Below, one piece after another: positions 37,613 through 48,090 of a stretch of DNA of 64,000 nucleotides. Numbering within the stretch: position 1 is the first letter of the stretch; the number at the start of each line of letters is the position of its first letter. Where the stretch lies: the NCBI GenBank assembly GCA_005502875.1, contig SCMV01000007.1, forward strand, positions 1-64,000, given 5' to 3'. The translations under genes were made by a program, and so were the position numbers. The stretch is from Comamonadaceae bacterium 2PF (GTDB lineage Bacteria; Pseudomonadota; Gammaproteobacteria; Burkholderiales; Burkholderiaceae_C). Under the pieces are notes generated by a model, which was not told the DNA's origin, did not search any database, and saw nothing but the letters and a program-made list of their open reading frames with translations.

Positions 37613-38632
37613 TCACCGAGCTGGGTGGGGGGCACTCGCACTGGCCTGCGCACTGGGCAGCCTCACCTCGAGCGATGTTGGCCAGGCCTTGCTGGCATCG
37701 CTGCGCACGTGCCCGTACCCCGTCAGCCCCGCTTTCACGTAAGGAGCGTAACGGCTGGCCAACTCAGGCGCCACCTTGAGCTTGACGCGAAAGACCAGCT
37801 TTTCGCGCTCTGACGCCGTCTCCACGTATTTGGGCGTGAACTGCGCCTCTGATGCGACGAAGGACACCACCGCCGGGATGACGAACTGAGGCGCCGCGTC
37901 CAGCACGATGCGGGCCTCGTCACCCAACTTGAGCCCGCCCGCCACGTCGGTTGGCAGGAACAGCGTCATGTGCACCTCGGCCGTGTTCAGCAGCGTGGCC
38001 ACGCGTCCACCCGAGGGGATGACCGAGCCCGGCTCGACCACGCGGTACTCGATGCGGCCGGCCACCGGCGCGCGCAGCACCAGGTCATCGAGCGCCACGT
38101 TCAATCGCCTGATCTGGGCATCGGCCTCGGCGCGCGCAGCGGTGGCTTCGCCAATCGCCGCCTGGGCCACCTGGATGCCCGCGCGCTCGCCATCGCGTTG
38201 CGCCGTTCGCCGCTCCACCTCTGCGCCCGACACCAGCGCGTCCTGCTTGAGCCGCGTGGCGTGGTCCAGCTCCAACTGGGCGATGCGAGCCTGCACCTTG
38301 CGCACCTCCGTTTCAGCGCCCGCGCGTTGCATGGCCTGGGCTGCGCGATCGCGGGCGGCTTCCACGGCGGCACGTTGTGCCAGCAGGTCGGTCGGGTCCT
38401 GCCGGGCGATCACGTCACCGGCCTTGACCAGGTCGCCCTCGCGCACCGGCAACTCGACGATGCGACCCGGGTACTTGGCCGCGACCTCGATGCGCTCGAC
38501 CTCCACCCGCCCATTGCCTCGGTGGATGCCATCGGGCAGGCGGTCGCGCTGGGTGTTCACCCACCAGGCGATGCCCACGGCGGCGATCAGGGAGGTGGCG
38601 ATCAAGATCCGGTTCAGGTTGCGTCGGTTCAT
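37613..38632 (-). CDS. HlyD-family periplasmic adaptor subunit
   Basis: A 339-residue membrane fusion protein with an N-terminal anchor (residues ~8-25), lipoyl half motifs VAAKYPGRIVELPVREGD (~52) and LRAPVAGRIEYRVVEPGS (~197), a coiled-coil hairpin between them (~85-190) and a beta-barrel after. It corresponds to YhiI/YbhG-type adaptors that work with ABC-2 exporters. Its start overlaps the tetR stop by four bases, and its stop is four bases before rbbA, so the three are translationally linked. Confidence 0.93.
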   Translation of the reverse strand: MNRRNLNRILIATSLIAAVGIAWWVNTQRDRLPDGIHRGNGRVEVERIEVAAKYPGRIVELPVREGDLVKAGDVIARQDPTDLLAQRAAVEAARDRAAQAMQRAGAETEVRKVQARIAQLELDHATRLKQDALVSGAEVERRTAQRDGERAGIQVAQAAIGEATAARAEADAQIRRLNVALDDLVLRAPVAGRIEYRVVEPGSVIPSGGRVATLLNTAEVHMTLFLPTDVAGGLKLGDEARIVLDAAPQFVIPAVVSFVASEAQFTPKYVETASEREKLVFRVKLKVAPELASRYAPYVKAGLTGYGHVRSDASKAWPTSLEVRLPSAQASASAPHPAR

Positions 38633-39399
38633 GGTGCAGGGGGCGCCAGCGCGGCGAGCTGGGCGCGCAGCGAGATGGCGATCAAGTCAAGGAGTTGGTC
38701 GATGCGCTCTGGCGTGAAGCGATCCCAACCGAGCCGGCGCAGCAGCAAGGCATCGGACAGCCGCAGGCTCATCACCTGGTGTGCAGCCAGAAACGTGATG
38801 GCGCGGGGCAGGGCGTGCGAGGCATCGCGGCCGCAGATGCGCGCCACCAGGCCCTCGACGGCATCCTGCATGGGCGCCACGACCTGGCTGAACAATCGCT
38901 CCAGCGCCGGCCCCTCCTCGGCCTGCAGCCTCAGGAAGAACTGCACCCACTCAGCCGGGAAATCGTCGGCTAGCAGCACCCGAGCCTGCTCGCACAAGAA
39001 GGCCGCCACCTGGTCGATGAGTTCGTCTCGTTCGGCAACCGCTCGATCGGCCTCGACGCGTTCGGTGCTTTCGCTCGCGGTCGCAGCGACGCCGCACGAC
39101 CGCAGCAGCGACAAAGGTTCGCGCTGTCGAGCCTGGATGGCGTCGGCCAGGAAGCCTGCGGCCTCGACGTACAGCTCGTCCTTGGTGCCGAAGTAGTAGG
39201 GGATGGCGCCCAGGTTCATGCCTGCGGCGCTGGCGATCATCCGCGTGGTGGTGCCGTCAAAGCCGTGGCGACCGAACTGCTCCAGCGCGGCGCGCAACAT
39301 GCGTTCTCGAGCCAGATGCCCGCGCGCTGTTTCGGTCGGCGCAGACGTGTGACGTGCGCTGAGCCCGCAGGCATGGGTTGAGGAGGGCAGGGCGCACAT
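38629..39399 (-). CDS. TetR/AcrR-family repressor of the efflux-PHA operon
   Basis: A 256-residue regulator. The helix-turn-helix (ARERMLRAALEQFGRHGFDG with TTRMIASAAGMNLGAIPYYF, residues ~30-80) is canonical TetR. The larger C-terminal part (~90-225) resembles the DUF1956/CecR ligand domain found on regulators of ybhG-type and rbbA-type exporters. It is the first gene of the operon and overlaps hlyD by four bases, so autoregulation through the inverted repeat at 39442-39464 is likely. The ligand is unknown. Confidence 0.92.
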   Translation of the reverse strand: MCALPSSTHACGLSARHTSAPTETARGHLARERMLRAALEQFGRHGFDGTTTRMIASAAGMNLGAIPYYFGTKDELYVEAAGFLADAIQARQREPLSLLRSCGVAATASESTERVEADRAVAERDELIDQVAAFLCEQARVLLADDFPAEWVQFFLRLQAEEGPALERLFSQVVAPMQDAVEGLVARICGRDASHALPRAITFLAAHQVMSLRLSDALLLRRLGWDRFTPERIDQLLDLIAISLRAQLAALAPPAP

Positions 39400-39441
39400 G
39401 GGTCAAGGCTTGTTGCGATGCAGCATTGCATCGGCCTCGAA

Positions 39442-39464
39442 GTCAGTCAACCGTATGACTTGAC
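39442..39464. promoter_or_regulatory. candidate TetR operator and promoter of the efflux-PHA operon
   Basis: An imperfect inverted repeat: on the minus strand GTCAAGTCA-TACGGT-TGACTGAC, pairing fully apart from one extra A. It contains a minus-strand TTGACT that could serve as a -35 element; the -10, 17 bases later, is weak. It lies 43-65 bases upstream of the tetR start, the position expected for an autoregulatory operator. Confidence 0.5.
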
Positions 39465-39521
39465 GTGAATCAACCCCGCTGACAAAAACGCCGGCGCCCA
39501 ACGATGGGCGTCAACCGAGGC

Positions 39522-40019
39522 TCATGAACCAAGGGTCATGAAGCTCGCACCTTCGCCGAACGATCGCAGCTTGGCCAGCAGGCCCTGGTGGTCGACCTGC
39601 CTGGCTTGAAAGCCCTGTTTGACCCAATACGGCTGTGAGCCCTGGACGGCCACCAGGGCCAGCCCATCCAGCCCCGACGCACGCGCGTGCTCGAACGCCT
39701 TCTGGACCAGGCCTCGTCCCGCACCGCTGCCTCGGTGGCCGGGGTCAACCGCCAGGTCGTGCAGGTAGAGCCATTTCGGCTGCGCAGGCGGCTCCCAGTC
39801 GGCCGCATGCAGCGCCGGGAAGTGGTCTTCGTCAACCGGCAGGGTCACGAGGTAGGCCAGGGCCATTTCTGCCTCGACAGCCAACCAGGCTGACCTGGGT
39901 GATTGGCCGATTTTGTTTTCGAAGGCACTGAGCGGCTCGTGGTATCGGGGTGGGTAGCAGCGTTGCTGAATGGCGAGCACCTGGCCAAGGTCCTCCGGTG
40001 TCATCGATCGGATGTCCAT
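39522..40019 (-). CDS. GNAT family N-acetyltransferase
   Basis: A 165-residue single-domain GNAT. Motif A, the acetyl-CoA pyrophosphate loop, is LAVDPGHRGSGAGRGLV (~residues 88-105), and a late YWVKQGFQ matches motif B. An acyl acceptor cannot be predicted. It is monocistronic, 122 bases upstream of the tetR operon on the same strand and divergent from the hypothetical gene at 40170. Confidence 0.9.
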   Translation of the reverse strand: MDIRSMTPEDLGQVLAIQQRCYPPRYHEPLSAFENKIGQSPRSAWLAVEAEMALAYLVTLPVDEDHFPALHAADWEPPAQPKWLYLHDLAVDPGHRGSGAGRGLVQKAFEHARASGLDGLALVAVQGSQPYWVKQGFQARQVDHQGLLAKLRSFGEGASFMTLGS

Positions 40020-40060
40020 GGCTGGAGTCTAGGTGTCGGTGTGTAAAGCCTGTCCGATGC

Positions 40061-40078
40061 CCCACTGGTTCCAGTGGG
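40061..40078. promoter_or_regulatory. perfect inverted repeat CCCACTGG-TT-CCAGTGGG
   Basis: Eight-base arms with a two-base centre, in the 150-base gap between the divergent GNAT gene and the hypothetical gene at 40170. It could be an operator or an RNA hairpin. No T-run follows on either strand, so a terminator is unlikely. Confidence 0.45.
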
Positions 40079-40169
40079 AACTTGGTAGTAATACGGGGTT
40101 CGCTGGCGCGAGGCGCGCGCGGCATGGGGGTATCCTGCGTGCCTCTCGCAGCAGCATTCCCCGACTCCC

Positions 40170-40898
40170 ATGATCACGATCGAGAAGAACCGTTCCTGGA
40201 CTGGCGTGGCCATCGTGGCCGCTGTGGCCGTGGCTGGTGGACTGGCCTGGTGGGCGTTTGCCCCCCAAGGTGGCTCGGGTGACGCAGGCACCCCCGGCGC
40301 ATCGGGTTCCATGTGGCAGTGGTCCTCTGCATCTGGCGCCGCTGGCGGTGGTGCACCCGTGGCGTCCATCCTCAACGATGCGCGCTGGGGCGCCGTCAAC
40401 ACCGAAGACCAATCGACCCTCGAGACGGCCCTGAGCAAGAGCCCCAACGCCAAGGCCGAAGCCACCCGCATCGTCAGCTACGTGCAGTACCATCGTGCCT
40501 TCGAGGCCTGGCAGGGCCTGGACGAGCAAAAGCAGGCCCGCGAGCGCCGGCAACTGGCTGAAGGCCTCTTCAAGGAGCTGCCCGATCGCCTCAAGACGGG
40601 CGAATTCACGCTCATGGAAGCCGCGCTGATGGGCGCCGTGCTGATCGCCGAGGCCGAGCCCGACGAAGCCCGCCGCACCCAGCGCGTCGAAGCCTGGCAG
40701 GCGCAGCTGGCCGCCATCGTTCCCAACCCCGAGGACGAGACCCGCATGGCCGCCCAGAACCGGGAGACCGAGTACATGCGCCGCCGTGCCACCGCCTTTG
40801 GCGAATGGCAGAACCAGACCGACCCGGCGTTGCGCACGCCCGCCAAGCTCGAGCAGGCCATGGCGGAAATCAACCGCGCCTACGCCAGCGGCCAGTGA
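40170..40898 (+). CDS. hypothetical membrane-anchored periplasmic protein
   Basis: A 242-residue protein with a short basic N-terminus and one membrane segment (GVAIVAAVAVAGGLAWWAF, ~12-30), a Gly/Ser-rich linker (~33-60), and a long soluble region (~60-242) predicted to be mostly helical and charged (DEQKQARERRQLAEGLF, RIVSYVQYHRAFEAW). This suggests a periplasmic helical domain on an inner membrane tether. I recognise no family. The ordered composition and monocistronic setting with its own upstream region support a real gene. Confidence 0.78.
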   Translation: MITIEKNRSWTGVAIVAAVAVAGGLAWWAFAPQGGSGDAGTPGASGSMWQWSSASGAAGGGAPVASILNDARWGAVNTEDQSTLETALSKSPNAKAEATRIVSYVQYHRAFEAWQGLDEQKQARERRQLAEGLFKELPDRLKTGEFTLMEAALMGAVLIAEAEPDEARRTQRVEAWQAQLAAIVPNPEDETRMAAQNRETEYMRRRATAFGEWQNQTDPALRTPAKLEQAMAEINRAYASGQ

Positions 40899-40912
40899 GC
40901 GGCTGAGGCCGG

Positions 40913-41824
40913 TCAGCTTGCTGGCCGCAGCCAAGCCAGCACGCCGATCCACAGCGGCACGGTGGCCATGCCCAGCAGCGTGGACACGGTGATCAAACCG
41001 GCCACGAAGGGCCCGTTGCCCCCCATGCGCACCGCCAGCACGTAGGCGCTGGACGCCGTGGGCAGCGCCCCGAAGGCCACCAGGATGGCCTGCTCCGAGG
41101 GGGGCAGCTTCAGCCCCCAGGCCAGGCCGATGGCGGCGATCGGCAGCAGCAGGTGCCGGATGCCCAGCAGTCCCAAGGCCAGGGCCGGAGCGGCCGTCAA
41201 GCCGGTCATCTTCAGGCCTGCGCCGACGGCGAGCAGCCCCAGGGGCAGTGCCGCCTGACCGATGCGCCCCACCGTCTCCAGCAGCCAAACGGGCAAATGC
41301 AGGTCGAGCACGCGCACCAGCAGTCCGCTGAGCGTGCCGATGATCAAAGGATTGCGTGCCAACTCGGCCCAGGTGTTGTGGCCGCCATGCCTGGCCAGGC
41401 TCCAGACGGCGCCGGCGTTGCACAGCGGCACGCACAACGCGATCAGGATGGCGATCAGTGCGACGCCCTGCGCGCCCAGCAGGCGATCTGCCAGCGCCAG
41501 CGCGATGTAGGAGTTGAAGCGAAACGCCACCTGCGCCCCGCTGGCGTGCAGCGTGGCGTCTACCCCAGGCAGGTGGCGCAGCCAAGTCGCCAGCACCAGT
41601 CCCAGCAAACACAGCCCGACGCCAGCGCCAGCCAGGGTTGCGGCGTCGCCCGGCTGCAGGGGGCTGCGCACGATCGAGGCGAACAGCAGGGCCGGAAACA
41701 ACAGGTGGTAGACCAGCCGCTCAACCACCTCCCAGGTGGGTCGTCCGAAGGCCGTGTAGCGGCATAGGCAGAAACCTCCCAGAATCAACAGGAAATCAGG
41801 CAGCAACAAAAGCGGGTCCATCAT
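40913..41824 (-). CDS. AEC (auxin efflux carrier) family transporter
   Basis: A 303-residue membrane protein with ten or so hydrophobic segments spread over the whole length, beginning LLLPDFLLILGGFCLCRY, and the characteristic mid-protein gap between two five-helix halves (LARNPLIIGTLSGLLVRVL). AEC members export organic acids such as malate or malonate; the substrate here is unknown. The start was placed at 41824 (MMDPLLLL) because the upstream part of the frame is not hydrophobic or conserved in appearance. Confidence 0.87.
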   Translation of the reverse strand: MMDPLLLLPDFLLILGGFCLCRYTAFGRPTWEVVERLVYHLLFPALLFASIVRSPLQPGDAATLAGAGVGLCLLGLVLATWLRHLPGVDATLHASGAQVAFRFNSYIALALADRLLGAQGVALIAILIALCVPLCNAGAVWSLARHGGHNTWAELARNPLIIGTLSGLLVRVLDLHLPVWLLETVGRIGQAALPLGLLAVGAGLKMTGLTAAPALALGLLGIRHLLLPIAAIGLAWGLKLPPSEQAILVAFGALPTASSAYVLAVRMGGNGPFVAGLITVSTLLGMATVPLWIGVLAWLRPAS

Positions 41825-41933
41825 GGTGCCTGTGAGCCTAGCCGGTTTGCCCTTGAAAACCGATTGTGTGTCCCCACATGAAAACAGATCAGGCGGGCTG
41901 CTAGGCTGCCTTCCAACCTCCCCAAAACGCTGC

Positions 41934-42540
41934 ATGCTGAACTTTTCCTGGCGCTTGCGCGCCACCCGTCAACTGGCCTGCACCGCGCTGCTGGCCCTCG
42001 TCGCTGGCACCTGGATCGGGGCTTCGCCTGCCATGGCGGCCAGCCTAGAAGGCCAAACGTTCGAGGACACGGCGGTGCTGTCCGATCGCACCCTGCGCCT
42101 GAACGGGTTGGGCCTTCGCGGCGTGGCCTGGATCAAGGCCTTCGTGGCCGGCTTGTACCTGGCCGCCCCCACGAAGGACTCGGCGCAGGTGCTGAGCATG
42201 CCGGGCCCCAAGCGACTGCGCCTGAAAATCATGCTCGATGCACCCAGCAACGAGTTGACCAAGTCGCTGACCAGCCGCATCGCCCGCCACGAGCCGGAGA
42301 CCGTGCAGGCCCAGATCGGCGCCCGGCTGCAGACCCTGGCTGCCCTGATCGACGGCCTGGGCGAGCTCAAGGTGGGCGACACCGTTGACCTCGACTTCCA
42401 GCCCGATCGCGGCACCGTGCTGCGCTTGAACGACAAATCGATCGGCCAGCCCGTGGCCGGCGATGACCTGTACCGTGCGGTGCTGAAGATCTTCGTCGGC
42501 GAGCACCCGGCCGACAAGCGCATGAAAGAGGGCTTGCTGC

Positions 42541-42554
<14 letters not shown>
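41934..42554 (+). CDS. chalcone isomerase-like exported protein
   Basis: A 206-residue protein with a cleavable signal peptide (residues ~1-33, ending SPAMA-A) and a chalcone-isomerase-like domain. LRLNGLGLRGVAWIKAFVAGLYL opens the open-faced beta sandwich, and KRMKEGLLRG near the end matches the bacterial group. Bacterial members lack flavonoid chemistry and their role is unsettled (heme or fatty acid binding have been proposed). Its last 14 bases overlap the xerD start, suggesting translational coupling. Confidence 0.88.
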
Positions 42555-43500
<946 letters not shown>

Positions 43501-43542
43501 TGCCCTGGGGCGCGCCGACCGCCGCCACCGCTCAGCCGCAAC

Positions 43543-44433
43543 TCAGTCCGTGCCCAGCAGAAAAGCCATTTCTTCTTCGGTGAACCCCGCTGCCTTGCGC
43601 GCAGCCTCGTTGAAGGGCGGGCGCAGCCGGGGCGCTTCGAATTCGCGCACCAGCTGCGGGTAAAGCTTCACGGCATCGAGCCCCCTGGCCTCACAGAGGT
43701 GGTGGAACCATCGGTTGCCGATCGCCACGTGGCCGACCTCGTCCCGCAAGATCACGTCCAGGATCTCGACGGCGCGCAAGTCGCCCGCGCGGGTGAGCTT
43801 GTCCTGGATCAGCGGGGTGGCGTCCAGGCCTCGGGCCTCCAGCGTGCGGGGCACCAGTGCCATGCGTGCCACGATGTCGTGCCGGGTCTTCTCGCACATG
43901 CTCCAAAGCCCATCGTGGGCATCGAAGTCCCCGTAGTCGTGACCCAGGCTTCGAAGGTGCTCGCGCAACAGGCTGAAGTGCGTCGCCTCTTCGGCGGCCA
44001 CGCGCAGCCAGTCGCGGTAGAAGGCTTCGGGCATGCCGGCAAAACGCCAGACGGCGTCGAGCGCCAGGTTGATGGCGTTGAACTCGATGTGGCAGATGGC
44101 GTGCAGCAGCGCGGCGCGCCCCTCCTGGGTGAAGGGGCTGCGCGAGGGCACGTCCTTGGCGGGCACCAGCCGAGGCAGGGCGGGGCGGCCAGGCATGGCG
44201 GCTTGCTGCGCCTCGCTCAGTGTCAGCACCTCCAGCCGCCGAGGCTCGGACCAGGCGTCGCCACCGCTCGGATGCGGCGCCGTGCACGCAGCTGATGGCG
44301 GCGCCTGGCAAGCCGAAGCAGCCTCAAACAGCGCCCGTGTCTGGGCAGCTTTGCGTGCCGGATCGGGCTCGAGCAGGGCGTCAAGGGCCCGTTGTCGGAT
44401 GCTCGGGTGATGCGGTTGGCTCTGAGGGCTCAT
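43543..44433 (-). CDS. DUF455 ferritin-like protein
   Basis: A 296-residue protein with carboxylate and histidine pairs typical of a di-metal four-helix bundle: [17 protein letters not shown] (~residue 115), [13 protein letters not shown] (~148) and [14 protein letters not shown] (~230). DUF455 proteins are ferritin-like; some homologues act in tRNA or other hydroxylations, but no firm function can be given here. No membrane segment is seen. It is convergent with xerD and lies just after uppP on the minus strand. Confidence 0.9.
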   Translation of the reverse strand: MSPQSQPHHPSIRQRALDALLEPDPARKAAQTRALFEAASACQAPPSAACTAPHPSGGDAWSEPRRLEVLTLSEAQQAAMPGRPALPRLVPAKDVPSRSPFTQEGRAALLHAICHIEFNAINLALDAVWRFAGMPEAFYRDWLRVAAEEATHFSLLREHLRSLGHDYGDFDAHDGLWSMCEKTRHDIVARMALVPRTLEARGLDATPLIQDKLTRAGDLRAVEILDVILRDEVGHVAIGNRWFHHLCEARGLDAVKLYPQLVREFEAPRLRPPFNEAARKAAGFTEEEMAFLLGTD

Positions 44434-44475
44434 GCCCTCGATTGTCGCAGCCCTGGCATCGGGCGGCCGCCAGGC

Positions 44476-45336
44476 TCACTCGTGCCAGCTCACCAAACCA
44501 AAATGCGCCGTCACCAGGATCAGGATGCCAAAAGCGATGCGGTACCAGGCGAAGGGCACGAACGTGTGACTCGACACGTAGCGGATCAGCCAGCGCACGC
44601 ACACCCAGGCCGACAGGAAAGCGAAAACCAGCCCGGTCGAGAACAGCGGCAGGTCATCCCAGGACAAGAGCGCGCGCTCTTTGTAGAGGCTGTACACACC
44701 CGCGCCCACGAGGGTGGGGATGCCCAGGAAGAAGCTGTAGTCGGTGGCCGCCTTGCGCGACAGGCCCATCAGCATGCCGCCGATGATGGTGGCTCCCGAG
44801 CGGCTGGTGCCCGGCACCATGGCCAGGCACTGGATCAGGCCGACCTTGATGGCATCGACAAAGCCCAGGTCGTCGATGGTCTCGACACGCGCTTGGGGCT
44901 GGCGCGCCGCGATGCGTTCTGCGATCAGGATGATCACCCCGCCGATGATGAAGGTGGTGGCCACCACGGTTGGCGTGAAGAGGTGCTCCTTGATCACCTT
45001 GCCGACCAGCAGGCCCATGATGACCGCGGGCAGGAAGCCGATGACCACGTTGAGGGCAAAGCGCTGGGCTTTCGGGTCGGAGCCGAGGCCCGCGACCGTG
45101 TCCTTGAGGCGCTGCATGTAGACCAGGATGACGGCGAAGATGGCGCCGGTCTGGATGGCGATCTCGAAGACCTTGGCTTTTTCCGAGCCGGCGGCTTCAG
45201 AAAAGCCCATCATGGCGTTGGCCAGGATGAGGTGGCCGGTGCTGGAGATGGGCAGGAACTCGGTCAGCCCCTCGACGATGCCCATCAACGCGGCCTTGAA
45301 GAACAACACCAGGTCCAAAGCGATCTCCTGCAACAA
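44476..45336 (-). CDS. uppP: undecaprenyl-diphosphate phosphatase
   Basis: A 286-residue BacA/Upp[17 protein letters not shown] (~residues 21-36) and [10 protein letters not shown] (~175) are the two catalytic motifs; eight or so hydrophobic segments span the protein. It recycles undecaprenyl diphosphate, the lipid carrier for peptidoglycan and polysaccharides, and affects bacitracin resistance. The start shown is TTG (followed by a second TTG); the first ATG lies inside the first helix, so a TTG start is likely. Confidence 0.95.
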   Translation of the reverse strand: MLQEIALDLVLFFKAALMGIVEGLTEFLPISSTGHLILANAMMGFSEAAGSEKAKVFEIAIQTGAIFAVILVYMQRLKDTVAGLGSDPKAQRFALNVVIGFLPAVIMGLLVGKVIKEHLFTPTVVATTFIIGGVIILIAERIAARQPQARVETIDDLGFVDAIKVGLIQCLAMVPGTSRSGATIIGGMLMGLSRKAATDYSFFLGIPTLVGAGVYSLYKERALLSWDDLPLFSTGLVFAFLSAWVCVRWLIRYVSSHTFVPFAWYRIAFGILILVTAHFGLVSWHE

Positions 45337-45444
45337 GACGAAGCCGGCAGCGAGCCGGCAATGCAGCGCATCTTAGGGCCTGTGCATTCGGACACATGTC
45401 CCGCTGCGCCCCAGGGACAGGGGGGCTTGTCTACACTCCGCCAC

Positions 45445-46998
45445 ATGCCCACGCCAAACACCAACGCCGTCTTCGAGGACGGCTGGCACCCGCCCGAGCA
45501 AAGCTGGCCCAACCGGTACGCCGCAAGCAGCGAACGTGCCCGTGCCGAATTCGATGTGCCGCTGGGCACCTTCCTGCGAGGCGAGCCCTTGCCAGCCTTG
45601 CAATGGGCGGCCCGCAGCGATGCGTTGGCCGCCGAGCTGGGCTGGCCCGCCCACTGGGCCGATGAGCACGCGCTGCAGGTGTTGGGTGGCAACGGCATCT
45701 GGCCGGGCATGGCGCCCATGGCCACCGTTTATTCGGGTCACCAGTTCGGTGCTTGGGCCGGGCAGTTGGGGGACGGTCGGGCCCTGTTGCTGGGCGAGGT
45801 CGACACCCCGCTGGGTCCGCGCGAAATCCAGCTCAAGGGAGCCGGCCAGACGCCGTACTCGCGCCGGGGCGATGGCCGGGCCGTGCTGCGCTCTTCGATC
45901 CGCGAATTCCTGTGCTCCGAGGCGATGCACGGCCTGGGCATCCCGACCACACGCGCGCTCGCCCTGGTGGCTTCGCCCGAGCGCGTGCGCCGCGAAACCA
46001 CCGAGACGGCTGCCGTTGTCACCCGCGTGGCCCCCAGCTTCATCCGCTTTGGACATTTCGAGCACTTCGCGCACAGTGGCCAGTCCCGCCACCACGAGGC
46101 GCTTCAAGCCTTGCTCGACTTCGTGCTCGCGCACCACTTCCCGCAACTGGCAGCGCAAGCCCAGCCCGCTCTGGCCTTGTTGGACGAGGTGGTGCGCCGC
46201 ACCGCACACCTCATGGCCGACTGGCAGGCCGCTGGTTTTTGCCATGGGGTGATGAATACCGACAACATGTCCATCCTGGGCCTGACGATCGACTACGGCC
46301 CCTTCGGCTTCCTCGACGCCTTCGACCCGGACCACGTCTGCAACCACTCCGACACCCAGGGCCGCTACAGCTGGAACAACCAGCCGCAGATCGGCTACTG
46401 GAACCTGCGCGCGCTGGCCCAGGCCCTGCTGCCGCTCATCCCCGAGGCGCAAGCCGACCCCAGGGCGGTCATCGAGGTGCTTGAGCGCTACGAGCAGGCC
46501 TTCATCCAGGCCATGAACGCCCGCTGGCGCGCCAAGCTGGGGCTGCGCAGCGAACAGCCTGGTGACGACGCCCTGTGCATCGACTTCCTGCGCCTGCTGG
46601 CCGCTGGCAAGGTGGACTTCACCATCGCCCTCCGTCGCCTAGCCGGCTTCGACACCACGGTGGCGGTTGACGATGCGCACAACGCCCCTGTGCGCGACTT
46701 GTTCCTGGACCGCGCTGCCTTCGACGCCTGGGCCGAGCGCTACCGCACCCGCTTGCAGGCCGAAGCCAGCCGGGACGCCGAGCGAGCCGACCGCATGCGC
46801 CGCACCAACCCGCTGTATGTGCTGCGCAACCACATGGCCGAGGTGGCGATCCGCCAGGCCCAGCGCGGCGATTTCAGCGAGGTGCAGCGCCTGCATCGCC
46901 TGCTGCAGCAGCCGTTCACCGAGCAGCCCGGCTGCGAGGCCGATGCCGGCTTTCCGCCCGAATGGGCCCAATCCATCGAGGTCTCCTGTTCATCATGA
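45445..46998 (+). CDS. selO: SelO/YdiU protein adenylyltransferase (AMPylator)
   Basis: A 517-residue pseudokinase-fold enzyme. Conserved blocks are [54 protein letters not shown] and DYGPFGFLD. SelO binds ATP in an inverted orientation and transfers AMP to Ser/Thr/Tyr of redox proteins. The C-terminus ends Cys-Ser-Ser, with Cys in the antepenultimate place where animal SelO has selenocysteine. The ATG at 45445 was chosen because homology begins at once. The msrB start overlaps its stop by four bases. Confidence 0.95.
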   Translation: MPTPNTNAVFEDGWHPPEQSWPNRYAASSERARAEFDVPLGTFLRGEPLPALQWAARSDALAAELGWPAHWADEHALQVLGGNGIWPGMAPMATVYSGHQFGAWAGQLGDGRALLLGEVDTPLGPREIQLKGAGQTPYSRRGDGRAVLRSSIREFLCSEAMHGLGIPTTRALALVASPERVRRETTETAAVVTRVAPSFIRFGHFEHFAHSGQSRHHEALQALLDFVLAHHFPQLAAQAQPALALLDEVVRRTAHLMADWQAAGFCHGVMNTDNMSILGLTIDYGPFGFLDAFDPDHVCNHSDTQGRYSWNNQPQIGYWNLRALAQALLPLIPEAQADPRAVIEVLERYEQAFIQAMNARWRAKLGLRSEQPGDDALCIDFLRLLAAGKVDFTIALRRLAGFDTTVAVDDAHNAPVRDLFLDRAAFDAWAERYRTRLQAEASRDAERADRMRRTNPLYVLRNHMAEVAIRQAQRGDFSEVQRLHRLLQQPFTEQPGCEADAGFPPEWAQSIEVSCSS

Positions 46999-47414
46999 GC
47001 GATCACCCCGTCAAGAAGACCGATGCCGAATGGCAGGCTCAACTCAACGAAGCGGGCGCCGAGCCCCTGGCTTTTCGCGTCACCCGCCATGCGGCCACCG
47101 AGCCTCCTTTCAGCGGCAAGCATTGGGACAACTTTGCCGAGGGCGGCTACCGCTGCATCTGCTGTGGCGTCAAGCTGTTCGAGTCCGAGACCAAGTTCGA
47201 CGCCGGTTGCGGTTGGCCCAGCTACTGGCAGCCCGCGGCCGATGACCTCATCGAGTACGTGCGCGACAACAGCCACGGCATGATCCGCACAGAGGTGCGC
47301 TGCAAGAACTGCGGCGCCCACCTGGGCCATGTGTTCGACGACGGCCCGGCGCCCACCGGTGAGCGCTACTGCATCAACTCCGCCGCGATAGACTTCGAGC
47401 CCCGGTCACGTTGA
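46995..47414 (+). CDS. msrB: peptide-methionine (R)-S-oxide reductase
   Basis: A 139-residue MsrB that repairs methionine-R-sulfoxide in proteins. Zinc-binding pairs are Cys54/Cys57 and Cys103/Cys106, the catalytic Cys126 is in ERYCINSAA, and GCGWPSYW and GHVFDDGP form the substrate pocket. The start at 46995 gives an ATGA overlap with selO, so the two redox-maintenance genes are translationally coupled. No signal peptide is present; cytoplasmic. Confidence 0.96.
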   Translation: MSDHPVKKTDAEWQAQLNEAGAEPLAFRVTRHAATEPPFSGKHWDNFAEGGYRCICCGVKLFESETKFDAGCGWPSYWQPAADDLIEYVRDNSHGMIRTEVRCKNCGAHLGHVFDDGPAPTGERYCINSAAIDFEPRSR

Positions 47415-47448
47415 TCGCCCCGAGCTCGCCGCTGCCCTGCGCGTCCCC

Positions 47449-48090
47449 ATGAAATTCCTCTTCGACCTGCTGCCCGTCATCCTCTTTTTCGTCAGCTTCA
47501 AATGGGCCGACGGGCACAAGGAGGCCACGGCAGCCTGGCTCACCGAACACCTGGGCTTCGCGGTTTCCGGCGGCGCGGTGGGCGTGACCGAAGCGCCGGT
47601 GCTGCTGGCCACCGTCGTTGTCGTCTTGGCCACGGTCCTGCAAATTGGAACGCTCAAGGCGCTGCGCAAGCCCGTGGACAAGATGCTGTGGGCCAGCCTG
47701 GGCATCGTCGTCGTGCTGGGTGGCCTGACGCTGTGGTTCCACGACGAGACCTTCATCAAGTGGAAGCCCACCGTCATCTACTGGGTGATGGGCGCCGGGC
47801 TGTTGATCACCGAGGTCGTTTTGGGTCGCAAGATGCTCCGTCAGATGATGGGCGGGCAGGTCGATGCCCCCGACGCCGTCTGGCGCAACCTCGGCTGGGC
47901 CTGGGTGGTGTTCTTCGCGGCCATGGGCATGCTCAACCTGTACGTGGCCTTCAATTACCCCTTGGACACCTGGGTCAGCTTCAAGATGTGGGGCAGCCTG
48001 GGCCTGACCCTGGTCTTCACGCTGGCGCAAGGCGTCTACCTCAGCCGCCACATGGTTGAGCCCGAGCCGACCACCGAGGCCAAATCGTGA
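47449..48090 (+). CDS. yciB: YciB/IspZ family inner membrane septation protein A
   Basis: A 213-residue integral membrane protein beginning MKFLFDLLPVILFFVSFKWA, as in YciB, with further hydrophobic segments at ~45-62, ~75-95, ~120-140, ~150-170 and ~175-195. VIYWVMGAGLLITEV and WRNLGWAWVVFFAAMG are family motifs. YciB contributes to envelope integrity and intracellular septation. It overlaps bolA by a four-base GTGA, so the two are coupled. Confidence 0.93.
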   Translation: MKFLFDLLPVILFFVSFKWADGHKEATAAWLTEHLGFAVSGGAVGVTEAPVLLATVVVVLATVLQIGTLKALRKPVDKMLWASLGIVVVLGGLTLWFHDETFIKWKPTVIYWVMGAGLLITEVVLGRKMLRQMMGGQVDAPDAVWRNLGWAWVVFFAAMGMLNLYVAFNYPLDTWVSFKMWGSLGLTLVFTLAQGVYLSRHMVEPEPTTEAKS

